Positions 18,177 through 27,847 are shown, numbered from the stretch's first letter. The stretch is DNA of 64,000 nt from Halobacteria archaeon HArc-gm2 (GCA_025517465.1 JAOPKE010000004.1:200165-264164), one strand, 5' to 3'. Made by a program: numbers and translations. Notes: generated from the letters alone by a model not told the origin.

Positions 18177-19683
18177 ACACGTGCCCGTTCTGCTGGTCGT
18201 GGCCCCCATCGTCGGGGGTGCGCTGCCGCTACTCGTCGGACTGCTCACCGACCGCGCCGGGTGGTCGGTCGCGACGCTGACTCTCGGCGTCCACGCCGCA
18301 CTCGCCGCCTGGCTCGTCGCCACCGTCGCCGGCGGCCAGCCAGTCGTCTACGAGGTGGGCGGCTTCGCGGCACCGTACGGCATCGAACTCGTCGTCGACG
18401 GCCTCTCCGCGGCCGTCGTCGGGCTGGTCTCGGTCGTCTCGCTGGGCGTGCTCGCGTACGCGCGCCGCGCCGGACCCCACACGAACAGCTTCTACACCCT
18501 CTACCTGCTGCTCGTCGCCGGACTGTCGGGGATGAGCATCACCGGCGACGTGTTCAACCTCTACGTCTTCCTGGAGATAACCGGGCTCGCCGCCTACGCC
18601 CTGGTCGCCAGCGGTGACCAGGACGCGGCCGCCGTCGCCGCGCTGCGGTACCTGATCATCGGGACGTTCGGCGCGTCGCTGTACCTGCTCGGCGTGGGCT
18701 ACCTGCTGGTCGCGACGGGGACGCTCAACATGGCCGACCTCGCGACGAAGATTCCGCAGGTCGCCGGCGGCTACACGTCGACCCTGATACTCGCTGCGTT
18801 CGGCCTCATGACCGCCGGACTCGCGGTGAAGGTGGCGCTGTACCCCGTCCACACCTGGCAGCCCGACGCTTACGCCAATTCGCCCGACTCGGTGAGCACG
18901 CTCATCTCGGCGCTCGTCTCGACCGTCGCCGCGTACTCGCTGGCGCGAATCGTCTTCTCCGTGTTCACCGTCGATTTCTTCGCCGCGGTGCCGCTGGCCC
19001 AGGACGCGCTGTTCGCCGTCGCCGCGATAAGCGTCGTCGTCGGCTCCGCACTGGCCGTCTCCCAGCGCGACGTCAGGCGGATGCTCGCGTACTCCTCCGT
19101 CTCGCAGTTCGGCCTGGTGATAGCCGGGTTCGCCGTGGCCTCCTCGACGGCCGTCGTCGGCGCAATAATCCACCTCGTGGGCCACGCCGTGATGAAGGGC
19201 GGCCTGTTCGCCACCGCGGGGATCATCGAACGGAAGACCGGCGCCCGGACCATCGAGGAGTACGCCGGGCTGACCGACCGCGCGCCCGTCGCCGCGGGTG
19301 CCTTCGCCGTCCTCGCGTTCTCGATGGTCGGCGTCCCGCCGGCCGTCGGCTTCGTCGGCAAGTGGTACATCGTCCTCGGCGCCGTCGAGGTGGGCGCGTG
19401 GGCGCTCGTCGCCGTCTTGCTGCTGAGCACGGTGCTCACGCTGGCGTACTTCGCCCGCCTCGTCGAGTCGATGTACTTCACGGACGCGCCGACGGCTGCC
19501 GAGGCCGAGGCCGTCGCCGAACCCGAAGCGGCCGGCGCGGCCATCCCCGACGGCGGTGACGCCGCCGTCTCGCCGGGGATGGTCGCCGTCGCCGTGGCTG
19601 CGGCCGTGCTCGCGGTGGCGCTCGGCCTCGCGTTCCCCGGCGTAGAACAAGCGCTCGAAAACTCGCTTCCATTCCTCCCATGA
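18169..19683 (+). CDS. mrpD: Mrp antiporter subunit D, NuoN/M-like
   Basis: The 504-residue, about 14-helix protein belongs to the proton-pumping antiporter-like family shared by Mrp and complex I. Visible hallmarks are Glu in 'FLEITGLAAYALVA' (about 127-140), the Lys-containing 'GLAVKVALYPVHTWQPDAYANSPD' region (about 222-245), broken-helix and Lys in 'RRMLAYSSVSQFGLVIAG' and 'SMVGVPPAVGFVGKWYI'. The C-terminal loop has an Ala/Glu-rich acidic stretch (AEAEAVAEPEAAGAA). It is the first of three such large subunits in the operon. Confidence 0.93.
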   Translation: MIEHVPVLLVVAPIVGGALPLLVGLLTDRAGWSVATLTLGVHAALAAWLVATVAGGQPVVYEVGGFAAPYGIELVVDGLSAAVVGLVSVVSLGVLAYARRAGPHTNSFYTLYLLLVAGLSGMSITGDVFNLYVFLEITGLAAYALVASGDQDAAAVAALRYLIIGTFGASLYLLGVGYLLVATGTLNMADLATKIPQVAGGYTSTLILAAFGLMTAGLAVKVALYPVHTWQPDAYANSPDSVSTLISALVSTVAAYSLARIVFSVFTVDFFAAVPLAQDALFAVAAISVVVGSALAVSQRDVRRMLAYSSVSQFGLVIAGFAVASSTAVVGAIIHLVGHAVMKGGLFATAGIIERKTGARTIEEYAGLTDRAPVAAGAFAVLAFSMVGVPPAVGFVGKWYIVLGAVEVGAWALVAVLLLSTVLTLAYFARLVESMYFTDAPTAAEAEAVAEPEAAGAAIPDGGDAAVSPGMVAVAVAAAVLAVALGLAFPGVEQALENSLPFLP

Positions 19684-21407
19684 CCGATCTCACCTCACTC
19701 CGACCGCTGCTCGCAGTGCTTGCCTCCGCCGTGGCGATTCCGCTGATCTACGCGGCACGCGGCCGGCCCAACCGCCGGGAGGCCGTCACCGTCGCGGCGG
19801 CGGTCACCAAGTTCCTGATCGTGGCCAGTATGGTCCCCGGCGTGCTCGCGGGCGAGCGTTACGAGGCCTCACTGGGGACGTTCGCCACCGGTATCGAACT
19901 CGTCCTCCGGGTGGACCCGCTGGGGCTCCTGTTCGGCCTGCTGGCGAGCCTGCTGTGGATCGTCACCAGCTTCTACAGCATCGGCTACATGCGCGGGCTG
20001 GACGAACACGCCCAGACGCGCTACTTCGCCTCCTTCGCCGCGAGTCTCGCGGCGGCCATCGGGGTCGCCTTCGCCGGCAACCTCCTGACGCTATTCGTCT
20101 TCTACGAACTGCTGACGGTGGCGACGTACCCGCTGGTCACCCACGACGAGACGCCCGAGGCCCGGAGCGCGGGTCGAAAGTACCTCGCGTACACCTTCGG
20201 TGGCGGCGTCGCCGTGCTCGCAGGCACCGTGCTCGTGTTCTGGATGACCGGGACGACCGGGTTCACGCCGGGTGGCATCGCCGCGCTCGCGACGGCGGAC
20301 CCGATGCTGGCACGGGCGGCGTTCGCGCTGCTCGTCGCCGGCTTCGGCGTCAAGGCCGCGCTCATGCCGATGCACTCCTGGCTCCCGGACGCGATGGTCG
20401 CCCCGACGCCCGTCTCCGGCCTGCTCCACGCCGTCGCCGTCGTCAAGAGCGGCGTCTTCGGCCTGGCCCGCGTCGTCCTCGACGTGTTCGGCCCGGAGAC
20501 AGTCGAACAGATCGGCGGCGGCGTACCGCTGGCGACGGTGGCCGCTATCACCTTGCTCACCGCGAGCGTCATCGCGCTCCGGCAGGACAACCTCAAGCGC
20601 AGACTGGCATACTCCACAGTGAGCCAGCTGTCCTACATCGTCCTCGGACTCGGCTTGCTCAGCGGAGACGCGCTCGTCGGCGCCCTCCTCCACATCCCCG
20701 CCCACGCGTTCATGAAGCTCACCCTGTTCTTCTGTGCCGGGATCATCCACGTCGAGACCCACACCGACGACATCAGTAACATGGCCGGCATCGGGAAGCG
20801 GATGCCGCTGACGATGGCCGCGTTCGCGCTGGCGGCGGCCGGGATGGCCGGCATCCCGCTCGTGGCCGGCTTCGTCAGCAAGTGGTACCTGCTGATCGGT
20901 GCCATCCAGGCCGAGCAGGCCATCTTTGCGGGCGCACTGCTCGTCTCGGGCGTGCTCAACATCGCCTACTTCTGGCCCATCGTCTACCAGGCGTACTTCG
21001 AGTCCCCCGAAAGCCACGACGACAAACCGCTGATCGAGGGACCCTACGGCGGCCGCGAGATCCTCCGGGCCGACGGCGACGGTCGAGGGGGCGACGACGT
21101 CGACGGTGACGTCGACGAGGACATGGACCTCGAGGAGGCCGAGGCGGCCGCGGCGGCCGACCCCGACGTGGACGTCGACGAGATGCTCGGCGAGAGCCAG
21201 GGCGCCCACGAGGGCCACTACGCCGGGCCGCCCGCCGGCGGCTGGGAGAAACGCAACTGGCGCGGCGGCGAGAGCACCTGGTTCATGCTCGGCCCCATCC
21301 TCGCGGCCGCGACCGGCGCCTTCCTGCTCGGCGTCGTCCCCCACGCCGCCGTCTTCCTGCAGATCGTCCAGCGCATCGTCCGCGACCTCCCGGGGGTGGG
21401 GCTCTGA
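19680..21407 (+). CDS. Mrp antiporter large subunit, MrpD/A-like, with acidic insertion
   Basis: The 575-residue member of the proton-pump antiporter family has 'FYSIGYMRGLDEHAQTRYF' near 99-117 (a MrpA/NuoL-like loop), Glu in 'FVFYELLTVATYPLV', Lys in 'GVKAALMPMHSWLPDAMVAPTPVS' and 'RRLAYSTVSQLSYIVLG'. Residues of about 440-515 form a very acidic loop (DVDGDVDEDMDLEEAEAAA, DVDVDEMLGES) rarely seen outside halophiles, before a final membrane helix. It overlaps its neighbours by four bases and one base. Assignment to D versus A type is uncertain from motif reading alone. Confidence 0.88.
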   Translation: MTDLTSLRPLLAVLASAVAIPLIYAARGRPNRREAVTVAAAVTKFLIVASMVPGVLAGERYEASLGTFATGIELVLRVDPLGLLFGLLASLLWIVTSFYSIGYMRGLDEHAQTRYFASFAASLAAAIGVAFAGNLLTLFVFYELLTVATYPLVTHDETPEARSAGRKYLAYTFGGGVAVLAGTVLVFWMTGTTGFTPGGIAALATADPMLARAAFALLVAGFGVKAALMPMHSWLPDAMVAPTPVSGLLHAVAVVKSGVFGLARVVLDVFGPETVEQIGGGVPLATVAAITLLTASVIALRQDNLKRRLAYSTVSQLSYIVLGLGLLSGDALVGALLHIPAHAFMKLTLFFCAGIIHVETHTDDISNMAGIGKRMPLTMAAFALAAAGMAGIPLVAGFVSKWYLLIGAIQAEQAIFAGALLVSGVLNIAYFWPIVYQAYFESPESHDDKPLIEGPYGGREILRADGDGRGGDDVDGDVDEDMDLEEAEAAAAADPDVDVDEMLGESQGAHEGHYAGPPAGGWEKRNWRGGESTWFMLGPILAAATGAFLLGVVPHAAVFLQIVQRIVRDLPGVGL

Positions 21408-23215
21408 TGTCCGCACTCACAATGGTTCCGCCGGCGGTCGTGCTGCTGTCCGTGGCAGTCGCCGTCGCGGTACTTCCCCGACGAATCGGGCACGCCCTGG
21501 GGATACTGGCGACCGGTGCGACCGCCGCCTGGGCCGTCGTCGTGCCCGCGGGGACGTACCTCACCGACCTCCAGTTCCTCGGGTTCAAGACCGCACTGGT
21601 CCACGTCGACGAGTTCAGCCGTCTGATGGCGATCATCTTCGGCCTCATCGGCGCCGTCGCAGTGCTGTACTCCTACGCCTCGGAGGCGGACAGTCGACAG
21701 ACCGCCTTCGCGCTCTCGTACGTCGCCACGAGCGTCGGCGCGGTGACGGCGGGTGACTGGCTTACGCTCCTGTTCTTCTGGGAACTGATGGCCGTCACGA
21801 GCACGCTGCTCGTCTGGCACTACGGCGGCCGGGCAGTCAGGGCTGGCTTTCGCTACGCCGTCTTCCACGGCATCGGCGGCAGCCTGTTGATGGGCGCCAT
21901 CGTCTGGCACTACACCATCACGGGGACGTTCCTCTTCGACGGGAGCGGTATCGCCGCCGGCACCGGCGCGCTCGCCGGACTGCCCCAGGTGATGGCCGCC
22001 ATCGGCATCGGCGTCAACGTCGGCTTCGTCGGCCTCCACGCCTGGCTGCCCGACACCTATCCGCGCCCGCACATCGCCGCCAGCGTCTTCCTCTGCGTGT
22101 TCACGACGAAGACCGGCGTCTACGGGATGTATCGGGCGTTCCCCGACGGCAACGTGTGGATAGCCTACATGGGCGGCGCGATGGCGGTCTTCGGCGTCTT
22201 CTACGCCCTGCTCCAGAACGACATGCGGCGGCTCCTCTCCTATCACATCCAGTCCCAGGTCGGCTACATGATAGCCGGCGTCGGCATCGGCAGCGCGCTG
22301 GCCCAGGCCGGCGCGTTCGCCCACGTCTTCAACCACATCCTCTACAAGAGCCTGCTGTTCATGACCGCCGGCGTCGTCATCTACCGCACCGGCGAGGAGG
22401 ACCTGAAGAAACTCGGCGGCCTCGCCCGCGAGATGCCCATCACTGCCACGGCCTTCACCGTCGCTGCCCTCTCCATCGCCGGCTTCCCCTTCTTCAACGG
22501 CTTCGTCAGCAAGGGCATCGTCATCTCGGCGAGTCACTACACCTTCGACTACGCGTTCAAGCTGGCGGACTACACCGGGCTGGAAATCATGCTCCTCGTC
22601 GGCGGCGTCGGCACGTTCGCGTCGTTCATCAAGTTCGGCTACTACGCCTTTTTCCACGGAACGCACGATGGCGAGGTGGAAGACGCCAACCGCGGCCAGA
22701 GCGTCGCGATGATCGTCGTCGCGGTGTTGTGCGTCGTCTATGGCGTCTTCGACTCCGCGCTGTTCGCCATCCTCCCCTTCGACGTCACAGACGGCGCCGT
22801 CGTCGACCACGTGTACAAAACATACACCATTGCCCACCTCGTCGAAGGCGTCGCGCTCGCCCTCGCCGGCCTGGTCCTCTTCGTCGCGACGAAGAAGCCT
22901 CTCGGTAAACTCGGTCGCGTCCGCGACGTCGACTCGGCGTACAACCCCCTGACCTTCTACGCGACGCGGGGCCTCGTCCGTGGCGTCACCGAACTCTACG
23001 CCGCCGTCGACCGCCTGGCCGTCCGCGTCGCCCGCGGCGTCACCTACGCCGTGACCTCGCCCACCGCAGTCGTTGACGAACTCCGCCGGCGCGTGACCGG
23101 CGGCGGGGTCGACACCGAGGACCGCCCGGCGCACCCGCTGCGGGCCTCCATCGGGACGAGCATCCTCGTCCTCGCGCTCTTCGCGACGCTCGGTATCGTG
23201 ATTCTGTCGCTGTAG
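21407..23215 (+). CDS. Mrp antiporter large subunit, MrpA/NuoL-like
   Basis: The 602-residue subunit has about 15-16 membrane helices. Hallmarks are 'FFWELMAVTSTLLVWH', 'VGLHAWLPDTYPRPHIAASVFL', Lys in 'VFTTKTGVYGMYR', 'RRLLSYHIQSQVGYMIAG' and 'HILYKSLLFMTAGVVIYRTGEEDLKKLGGL'. The C-terminal part (about 500-590) carries amphipathic stretches like the lateral helix region of NuoL. It ends the nine-gene operon; 272 bases of noncoding DNA follow before the pilin genes. The set EFG-DUF4040-BC plus three large subunits should form one Na+/H+ antiporter, used to keep sodium out and pH steady. Confidence 0.9.
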   Translation: MSALTMVPPAVVLLSVAVAVAVLPRRIGHALGILATGATAAWAVVVPAGTYLTDLQFLGFKTALVHVDEFSRLMAIIFGLIGAVAVLYSYASEADSRQTAFALSYVATSVGAVTAGDWLTLLFFWELMAVTSTLLVWHYGGRAVRAGFRYAVFHGIGGSLLMGAIVWHYTITGTFLFDGSGIAAGTGALAGLPQVMAAIGIGVNVGFVGLHAWLPDTYPRPHIAASVFLCVFTTKTGVYGMYRAFPDGNVWIAYMGGAMAVFGVFYALLQNDMRRLLSYHIQSQVGYMIAGVGIGSALAQAGAFAHVFNHILYKSLLFMTAGVVIYRTGEEDLKKLGGLAREMPITATAFTVAALSIAGFPFFNGFVSKGIVISASHYTFDYAFKLADYTGLEIMLLVGGVGTFASFIKFGYYAFFHGTHDGEVEDANRGQSVAMIVVAVLCVVYGVFDSALFAILPFDVTDGAVVDHVYKTYTIAHLVEGVALALAGLVLFVATKKPLGKLGRVRDVDSAYNPLTFYATRGLVRGVTELYAAVDRLAVRVARGVTYAVTSPTAVVDELRRRVTGGGVDTEDRPAHPLRASIGTSILVLALFATLGIVILSL

Positions 23216-23376
23216 AGATTTCGCCGATGGTCGTCGTGCGCTACCTTACAGGCTCTCGATCCAGCTCGGAGTGAGTGTTTCTCTATTCACGAGCGTAGCC
23301 TAACTTCCGTCCTCCAGCGATCCCAGCAATCCGAATTCAGCCGAGTGGTTATCACTCGTTGTACTCGGGTGCGAAC

Positions 23377-23384
23377 TTTTTATA
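23377..23384 (+). promoter_or_regulatory. TATA box upstream of pilin 1
   Basis: A strong tttttata preceded by a purine-rich gcgaac element. It predicts transcription start near 23408 and a leader of about 80 bases before the ATG at 23489, long for this organism. It also shows that the open frame upstream of 23489 is not translated. Confidence 0.6.
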
Positions 23385-23488
23385 CCGGGTATTGCCTCCT
23401 TGCCAACACACACGACTCACGGCACGCTGGGATCCCCGTGCAGACGGGCGATTCTCCGGCCACTGGGTGCGTGTCGCATACCAAAACC

Positions 23489-23962
23489 ATGCAACTCAAA
23501 GAACTCCTCTCAGACGACGACGCCGTATCACCAGTGATAGGCGTCATCCTGATGGTCGCCATTACCGTGATTCTCGCGGCCGTCATCGCCACGTTCGTCC
23601 TCGGCCTGGGCGACCAGGTCAGCAACACCGCACCGCAGGCGAGTTTCAGTTTCGACTTCGACGAAACTGGAACTTCCGGCCATGATATCACTGATGACGG
23701 GTCACCAGATTCCGGAACATTGACCGTCACCCATGAAGGAGGAGATTCGATTCCTGCTTCAGGTATCTCGATAATCGCAAATCCAGGCGATTCAGCGGCC
23801 GGTGGCTCCAGCGGTGACGTCTTCACGAGCGGGAACGACCTCTCGGCAGGTTCCAGTGACACAGTCCTCGTCGATACTGACGCGACTATTCGAGTCACGT
23901 ACTCGGACAGCAACGGTGGCAGTTCCGCCACTCTCGGAACCTGGGAAGGCCCCGACGCTTAA
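23489..23962 (+). CDS. Archaeal type IV pilin 1
   Basis: The 157-residue protein has a class III signal peptide: short charged head, then '[37 protein letters not shown]' (about residues 8-44, given here in full as two parts: [15 protein letters not shown] and [17 protein letters not shown]). Cleavage before the hydrophobic helix by a PibD-type peptidase is expected, and the helix forms the filament core. The exposed part is Ser/Gly/Asp-rich and ends [12 protein letters not shown]. This is the DUF1628/archaeal pilin N-terminal family. A related pilin follows after 9 bases, so both share a promoter. Confidence 0.93.
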   Translation: MQLKELLSDDDAVSPVIGVILMVAITVILAAVIATFVLGLGDQVSNTAPQASFSFDFDETGTSGHDITDDGSPDSGTLTVTHEGGDSIPASGISIIANPGDSAAGGSSGDVFTSGNDLSAGSSDTVLVDTDATIRVTYSDSNGGSSATLGTWEGPDA

Positions 23963-23971
23963 GCAATCACA

Positions 23972-24394
23972 ATGAACTTCAAATCACTCATCGCTGACGA
24001 CGACGCCGTTTCGCCGGTGATCGGCGTCATCCTGATGGTCGCTATCACCGTGATCCTCGCGGCCGTCATCGCCACGTTCGTCCTCGGCCTGGGCGACCAG
24101 GTTAGCAGCACCGCGCCGCAGTCGAGCTTCACGTTCGACTACGATGGGTCAGATCTGACTATCACTCACAACGGTGGTGATTCCATCCAGGCGAACGAGC
24201 TGTACCTCAAGGGGGCAGTATCTGGCGACTGGACATCTGTTGGGTCCGCAAGCTACACTAGTTCGGATATGATCTCGGCGGGTTACGGAGTCACGGTCGG
24301 CGTGAGCGATACCGACACCATTCGCGTCGTCTACCAGTCCAGCGAAGGTGGAAACTCCGCGACGCTGGGTACGTGGGAAGGCCCGAACGCCTGA
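23972..24394 (+). CDS. Archaeal type IV pilin 2
   Basis: The 140-residue pilin has the same class III signal peptide core ([19 protein letters not shown]) and a C-terminal '[13 protein letters not shown]' nearly identical to pilin 1, while the middle differs (DYDGSDLTITHNGGDSIQAN). The nucleotide sequence in the N-terminal helix region is also very close to pilin 1 (for example gtcatcgccacgttcgtcct in both). It probably assembles with pilin 1 into one filament or offers an alternative major subunit. No pilus ATPase or membrane platform gene is in this window. Confidence 0.93.
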   Translation: MNFKSLIADDDAVSPVIGVILMVAITVILAAVIATFVLGLGDQVSSTAPQSSFTFDYDGSDLTITHNGGDSIQANELYLKGAVSGDWTSVGSASYTSSDMISAGYGVTVGVSDTDTIRVVYQSSEGGNSATLGTWEGPNA

Positions 24395-24551
24395 TAGCGC
24401 GCGATACCCTTCTTTTCATCTCTCCGTTCAGTAGGGGACGCCACTGTCTCCCAGCCACCGCTGCGATTATATAGTGGGCCACCACATGCGGGAACGTAGA
24501 ACGACAGCCGCGACGGCGTCGATGGGGCCGACGCAGGGGATTGACGTCACT

Positions 24552-25127
24552 ATGAGTAACCAGACAGAGCAAGTCACGAACGTGGGCAGGGGTGTCCAGG
24601 ACCTCTCGAAGGGGGAGATATTCGATGTGTTGCAGAACAAGCGACGGCGATTCGTTCTCCAGTACCTCCGTCGGCACGGCGGGCCGGTGGAACTCGGCGA
24701 CCTAGCGACGCAAGTCGCCGCCTGGGAGTACGAAACTTCCTGCGAGGGCATCTCGAAGAAACAGCGCAAGCGGGTCTACACGACGCTCCAGCAGACGCAC
24801 CTCCCGCGCATGGCCGACGTGGGCATCGTCGCGTACGACTCCGACGACGGCGTCATCGACACGACGTCGCAGACCGACGACCTGACCGTGTACCTCGAGA
24901 TCGTCCCCGGCGGGGAGTTCCCCTGGCGCGAGTACTACCTCTCCGTCGGCGCGGTCAGCCTGGCCCTCGTCGCGACGCTGTGGGTGGGCCTCTTTCCGTT
25001 CACCAGGATTCCACCGCTCGTACTGGCGACGGTTATCGCCATCGTCCTCACGATATCGGCCGGGTACCAGAACCTGCACGGGCGCGAGATGACGCTCTCG
25101 GAGTACGAGAGTCCCGGGGACGACTAG
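24552..25127 (+). CDS. Winged-helix regulator-like protein with two membrane helices
   Basis: The 191-residue protein has an N-terminal helix-turn-helix-like region (about 15-100; 'SKGEIFDVLQNKRRRFVLQYL', 'ELGDLATQVAAWE', 'KRVYTTLQQTHLPRMADVGIV') of the haloarchaeal DUF7344 type. Two membrane helices follow at about 135-155 and 158-175. Such proteins are common next to surface-structure genes and are thought to be regulators; the DNA-binding role is inferred. ATG 24552 is chosen because the domain starts just after; attatatag at 24466-24474 is a TATA candidate and gives a leader of about 50 bases. Likely functional link: the pilin pair directly upstream. Confidence 0.82.
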   Translation: MSNQTEQVTNVGRGVQDLSKGEIFDVLQNKRRRFVLQYLRRHGGPVELGDLATQVAAWEYETSCEGISKKQRKRVYTTLQQTHLPRMADVGIVAYDSDDGVIDTTSQTDDLTVYLEIVPGGEFPWREYYLSVGAVSLALVATLWVGLFPFTRIPPLVLATVIAIVLTISAGYQNLHGREMTLSEYESPGDD

Positions 25128-25288
25128 TGGGCCGGATTTCAGCGTCCCGGATACGCCGTTGAGAACGCTTCACTCCGGAAGAGACTACGCGCTTTCACGC
25201 TGTGATTCAGACACGATAGCGACGTGTGTAAATCACCGACGTCGCAGGCACGATGGATTTATCTGCGGGGTTACTCTCCGTTGGGACG

Positions 25289-25777
25289 ATGAATACGGAA
25301 CGGGGCGTCGTCTACGGGGTTATCGGCCTCGTGCTCGCGACGACACTCGTTTCGGGACCGCTCGTCGGAGTGGTCGACTTCACGACCGCTCCAGAACGAG
25401 CCTCGTTCGACGGCGGCGACGCGACGGTCACTGACGTCTCACTCCCATCGAGTACCGAAATCACGTCCGGTCGCTTCGGTTCGGGCGAGAACTACGTCCT
25501 CGTCCCGGACGCGACACTCACAGTGGCGAACGTCACCGGAACGCCGTTGCTCGCCTACCAGTTCTCGATTCCCGCGCTGGGGTACTCGCGCTCGACGACC
25601 CACTTCGTGACGGCAGCCGATACGGGAGCGTACGGGCTCTCGCTCGAACGGGACGCTATCGAACCCTCGCGCGTGGAGAGTCGGAGCTACGACGGGAGTG
25701 TCACGGTGTTCCTGCGCTCGAACGAATCCGAGCGACGGCTGGCCGAGCGGAACGTCACCGTCGAGGTGACTGGATGA
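25289..25777 (+). CDS. Secreted or membrane-anchored hypothetical protein
   Basis: The 162-residue protein starts with a short polar head and a membrane helix (RGVVYGVIGLVLATTLVSGPLVGVV), then a mostly beta-strand domain with 'DATLTVANVTGTPLLAYQFSIPALGYS' and a final 'RNVTVEVTG'. I do not recognise the family. Its stop overlaps the start of the large membrane gene at 25774 by four bases, so the two are cotranslated and probably act together at the envelope. Confidence 0.75.
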   Translation: MNTERGVVYGVIGLVLATTLVSGPLVGVVDFTTAPERASFDGGDATVTDVSLPSSTEITSGRFGSGENYVLVPDATLTVANVTGTPLLAYQFSIPALGYSRSTTHFVTAADTGAYGLSLERDAIEPSRVESRSYDGSVTVFLRSNESERRLAERNVTVEVTG

Positions 25778-27753
25778 GCGTCCGGCCGGGGTGGGACGAT
25801 TCGACCAGTCCGCTCCGGCGGAGGGCACTCTCGCTACTCTGGGGCGACCGCATCGGACTCCTGATCTTCCTCCTGAGCCTCTGCCTGTTCGGACTGACCT
25901 GGCGGACGGCGTTCCTGATCAACGACAGCTACACCATCGCGAACGGGCTCTACGCGCTGGAGCACGGGTCCCTGGACATGACGACCGCGGCATACGGACC
26001 CGGCCTGGAGACGCCGGGGGCTGAGTGGTACGACGGCGAGCTGTTCTCGCGCAACTACGGCGTCATCTTCGCCGCACTGCCGCTGGTCTATCTGCTCAGA
26101 GCGCTGGAACTCGTCGCGGACCTCCGAATCGTCGTCGTCGCCGCCTGGTGTCTCACCCTCCTTGCCGCGACGCTTCTGGCCGGCCGGATTCTGGATCGTC
26201 GACGAACGGCGACGTACGCTGGCAGCGTCGCCGTGTTCGGCCTGTTTTCACTGAACGTCGCGCTGGCGACGCCCCTCGACCCCGTTCAGCACCACCTGAT
26301 CGCCCTCCAGATCGTCCACGTGGTCGGCGCGGCGTTCGTCGGCGTCTTCGCCTACCGACTGGTCCGGGAACTCCACGACCGCCGGCGGGCCGTGCTGGCG
26401 GCGGTTCTCGTCACGCTCGCCACGCCGCTCCCGTTCTGGGCCGCGGTTCCCAAACGACACGTCCTCACGGCCGCCGTCGTGCTCGCCGTCGCGTTCGCCA
26501 TCACTCGTAGCCGCAACGGGGAGCGGGCGTACGCGACGGAGTCCCGCGCACTCGCGTACGTCCTCGTCGGCCTGCTCGCCTGGGTCCACGCCCCGGAGGC
26601 GCTCGTCGTGCTGGTCGCGCTCGTGGTCGTCGACGTCCCCTCGGCGCCGGCGAACGACGCCCGCTCGCTCGCGGTCGTCGGCGGCGCGTTCCTCGTCTCC
26701 CTCGTCCCGATGCTGGCAACGAATTTCGCGCTTACCGGCGACCCGCTGACCGTCCCGCGTGCGCTTCGGAACGCGCCCCCCGATGCGGACCTCGCGATAG
26801 ATGGCCGTTCGGGGTCGAATCCAGACGCCGCTGGCGGTGACACCCAGACCGATACTGTGCCGGAGCACTCTGCCGCCGGGAACGAGTCGAACGAAGAGAC
26901 CAGCACGGTGACCGAAGGCAGCGCTCGTGATGGACGCGAGGGCTGGTCGACACCACCGATTCTCCTCCTGGGTTTCGCACTGGTCGAGTCGGCGTTCGAG
27001 GCGCTCGCGACGTTCGGCGAGTTGCTCTCGCAGGGCCTGTCGAAACTCTCGACCCGGCCCGACCAGGTCTACCACTCGTTCGTCCGCAGCGGCTACGTCG
27101 ACCGCGTCGCCAGGCGGGCACAGGACGCGCCCAGTGCGAACCTCTCCTTCCTCGAATCGGCGCCCGTCGTCGCCGGGCTCGTCGCGGTGATACCGGCAGC
27201 GTGGACGAGGCTGAGGGCCTACGGAGGTTCGTCTCGACTCCGACCACACATTCCACCGGTCGACGCCTTCGTCGTCGTGTTCGCCGTCTGCTACTCGCTC
27301 GTGTACGTCTCCCGGTTACCGGTTCACGCCCAGGTCACGGTCCGCTATCTCTTCCCGCTCTATCCGGTCGCAGTGTACGGGCTCGTGCGGCTTCCGCCCG
27401 TCGGAGCTATCCTAGACCGACACTGGCGGACGTTCGCCTGGACGTATAGCGCGGGGTTACTGGTCGGAAGCCAGCTCCTGTTCGTCGCACTCGTCCTCCT
27501 CACCCCAGGGCGTGGCGAAGCGTTCCAGTTTCACGCGCTCCTCGCACTCAGTACGGCAGGACTCGTCGGAGCCTGGGCCCTCACGGGCCGAACAGTCGGG
27601 AAGTGTGGCCAGTTCGGCGCGCTCTCGATCGGGTTCGCGACGGCGGCGGCGACGACCTTCCTCCTCTTCGTCACGGTCGAATACTTCGCCCTCGGAGACA
27701 GCCACGCGTTGCCGATGGTACGGGTCCTCGCAGAGCTGGTCGACCTCGTCTAG
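25774..27753 (+). CDS. Large multi-pass membrane protein, possibly glycosyltransferase-like
   Basis: The 659-residue protein has roughly 12 membrane helices and resembles the layout of GT-C-type enzymes: a first helix followed by an acidic loop (residues about 47-75, NDSYTIANGLYALEHGSLDM), then alternating helices. A long soluble and acidic loop at about 335-390 (GGDTQTDTVPEHSAAGNES) interrupts it. No definite catalytic motif can be read, so activity on polyprenyl-linked sugars is only a suggestion. It overlaps the preceding secreted protein gene by four bases. GC content and codon use match the surroundings. Confidence 0.7.
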   Translation: MSVRPGWDDSTSPLRRRALSLLWGDRIGLLIFLLSLCLFGLTWRTAFLINDSYTIANGLYALEHGSLDMTTAAYGPGLETPGAEWYDGELFSRNYGVIFAALPLVYLLRALELVADLRIVVVAAWCLTLLAATLLAGRILDRRRTATYAGSVAVFGLFSLNVALATPLDPVQHHLIALQIVHVVGAAFVGVFAYRLVRELHDRRRAVLAAVLVTLATPLPFWAAVPKRHVLTAAVVLAVAFAITRSRNGERAYATESRALAYVLVGLLAWVHAPEALVVLVALVVVDVPSAPANDARSLAVVGGAFLVSLVPMLATNFALTGDPLTVPRALRNAPPDADLAIDGRSGSNPDAAGGDTQTDTVPEHSAAGNESNEETSTVTEGSARDGREGWSTPPILLLGFALVESAFEALATFGELLSQGLSKLSTRPDQVYHSFVRSGYVDRVARRAQDAPSANLSFLESAPVVAGLVAVIPAAWTRLRAYGGSSRLRPHIPPVDAFVVVFAVCYSLVYVSRLPVHAQVTVRYLFPLYPVAVYGLVRLPPVGAILDRHWRTFAWTYSAGLLVGSQLLFVALVLLTPGRGEAFQFHALLALSTAGLVGAWALTGRTVGKCGQFGALSIGFATAAATTFLLFVTVEYFALGDSHALPMVRVLAELVDLV

Positions 27754-27847
27754 TCCGCCGACGGCGCCACGACGGACCCGACACTCGAACCTCGACAAAG
27801 CAGAGCGTTGACGGTGGGTTTTTGTGCCGCCTCGCAGTACCGCCAGC

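Noticed and set aside
18229-19650. Long minus-strand frame opposite mrpD
   Set aside because: High-GC haloarchaeal genes leave the complementary frame open. The product is Arg/Gly/His-rich with no membrane or domain character, unlike the mrpD product.
21218-23134. Long minus-strand frame opposite the last Mrp subunits
   Set aside because: Same GC effect; composition is non-protein-like and would cross operon gene boundaries.
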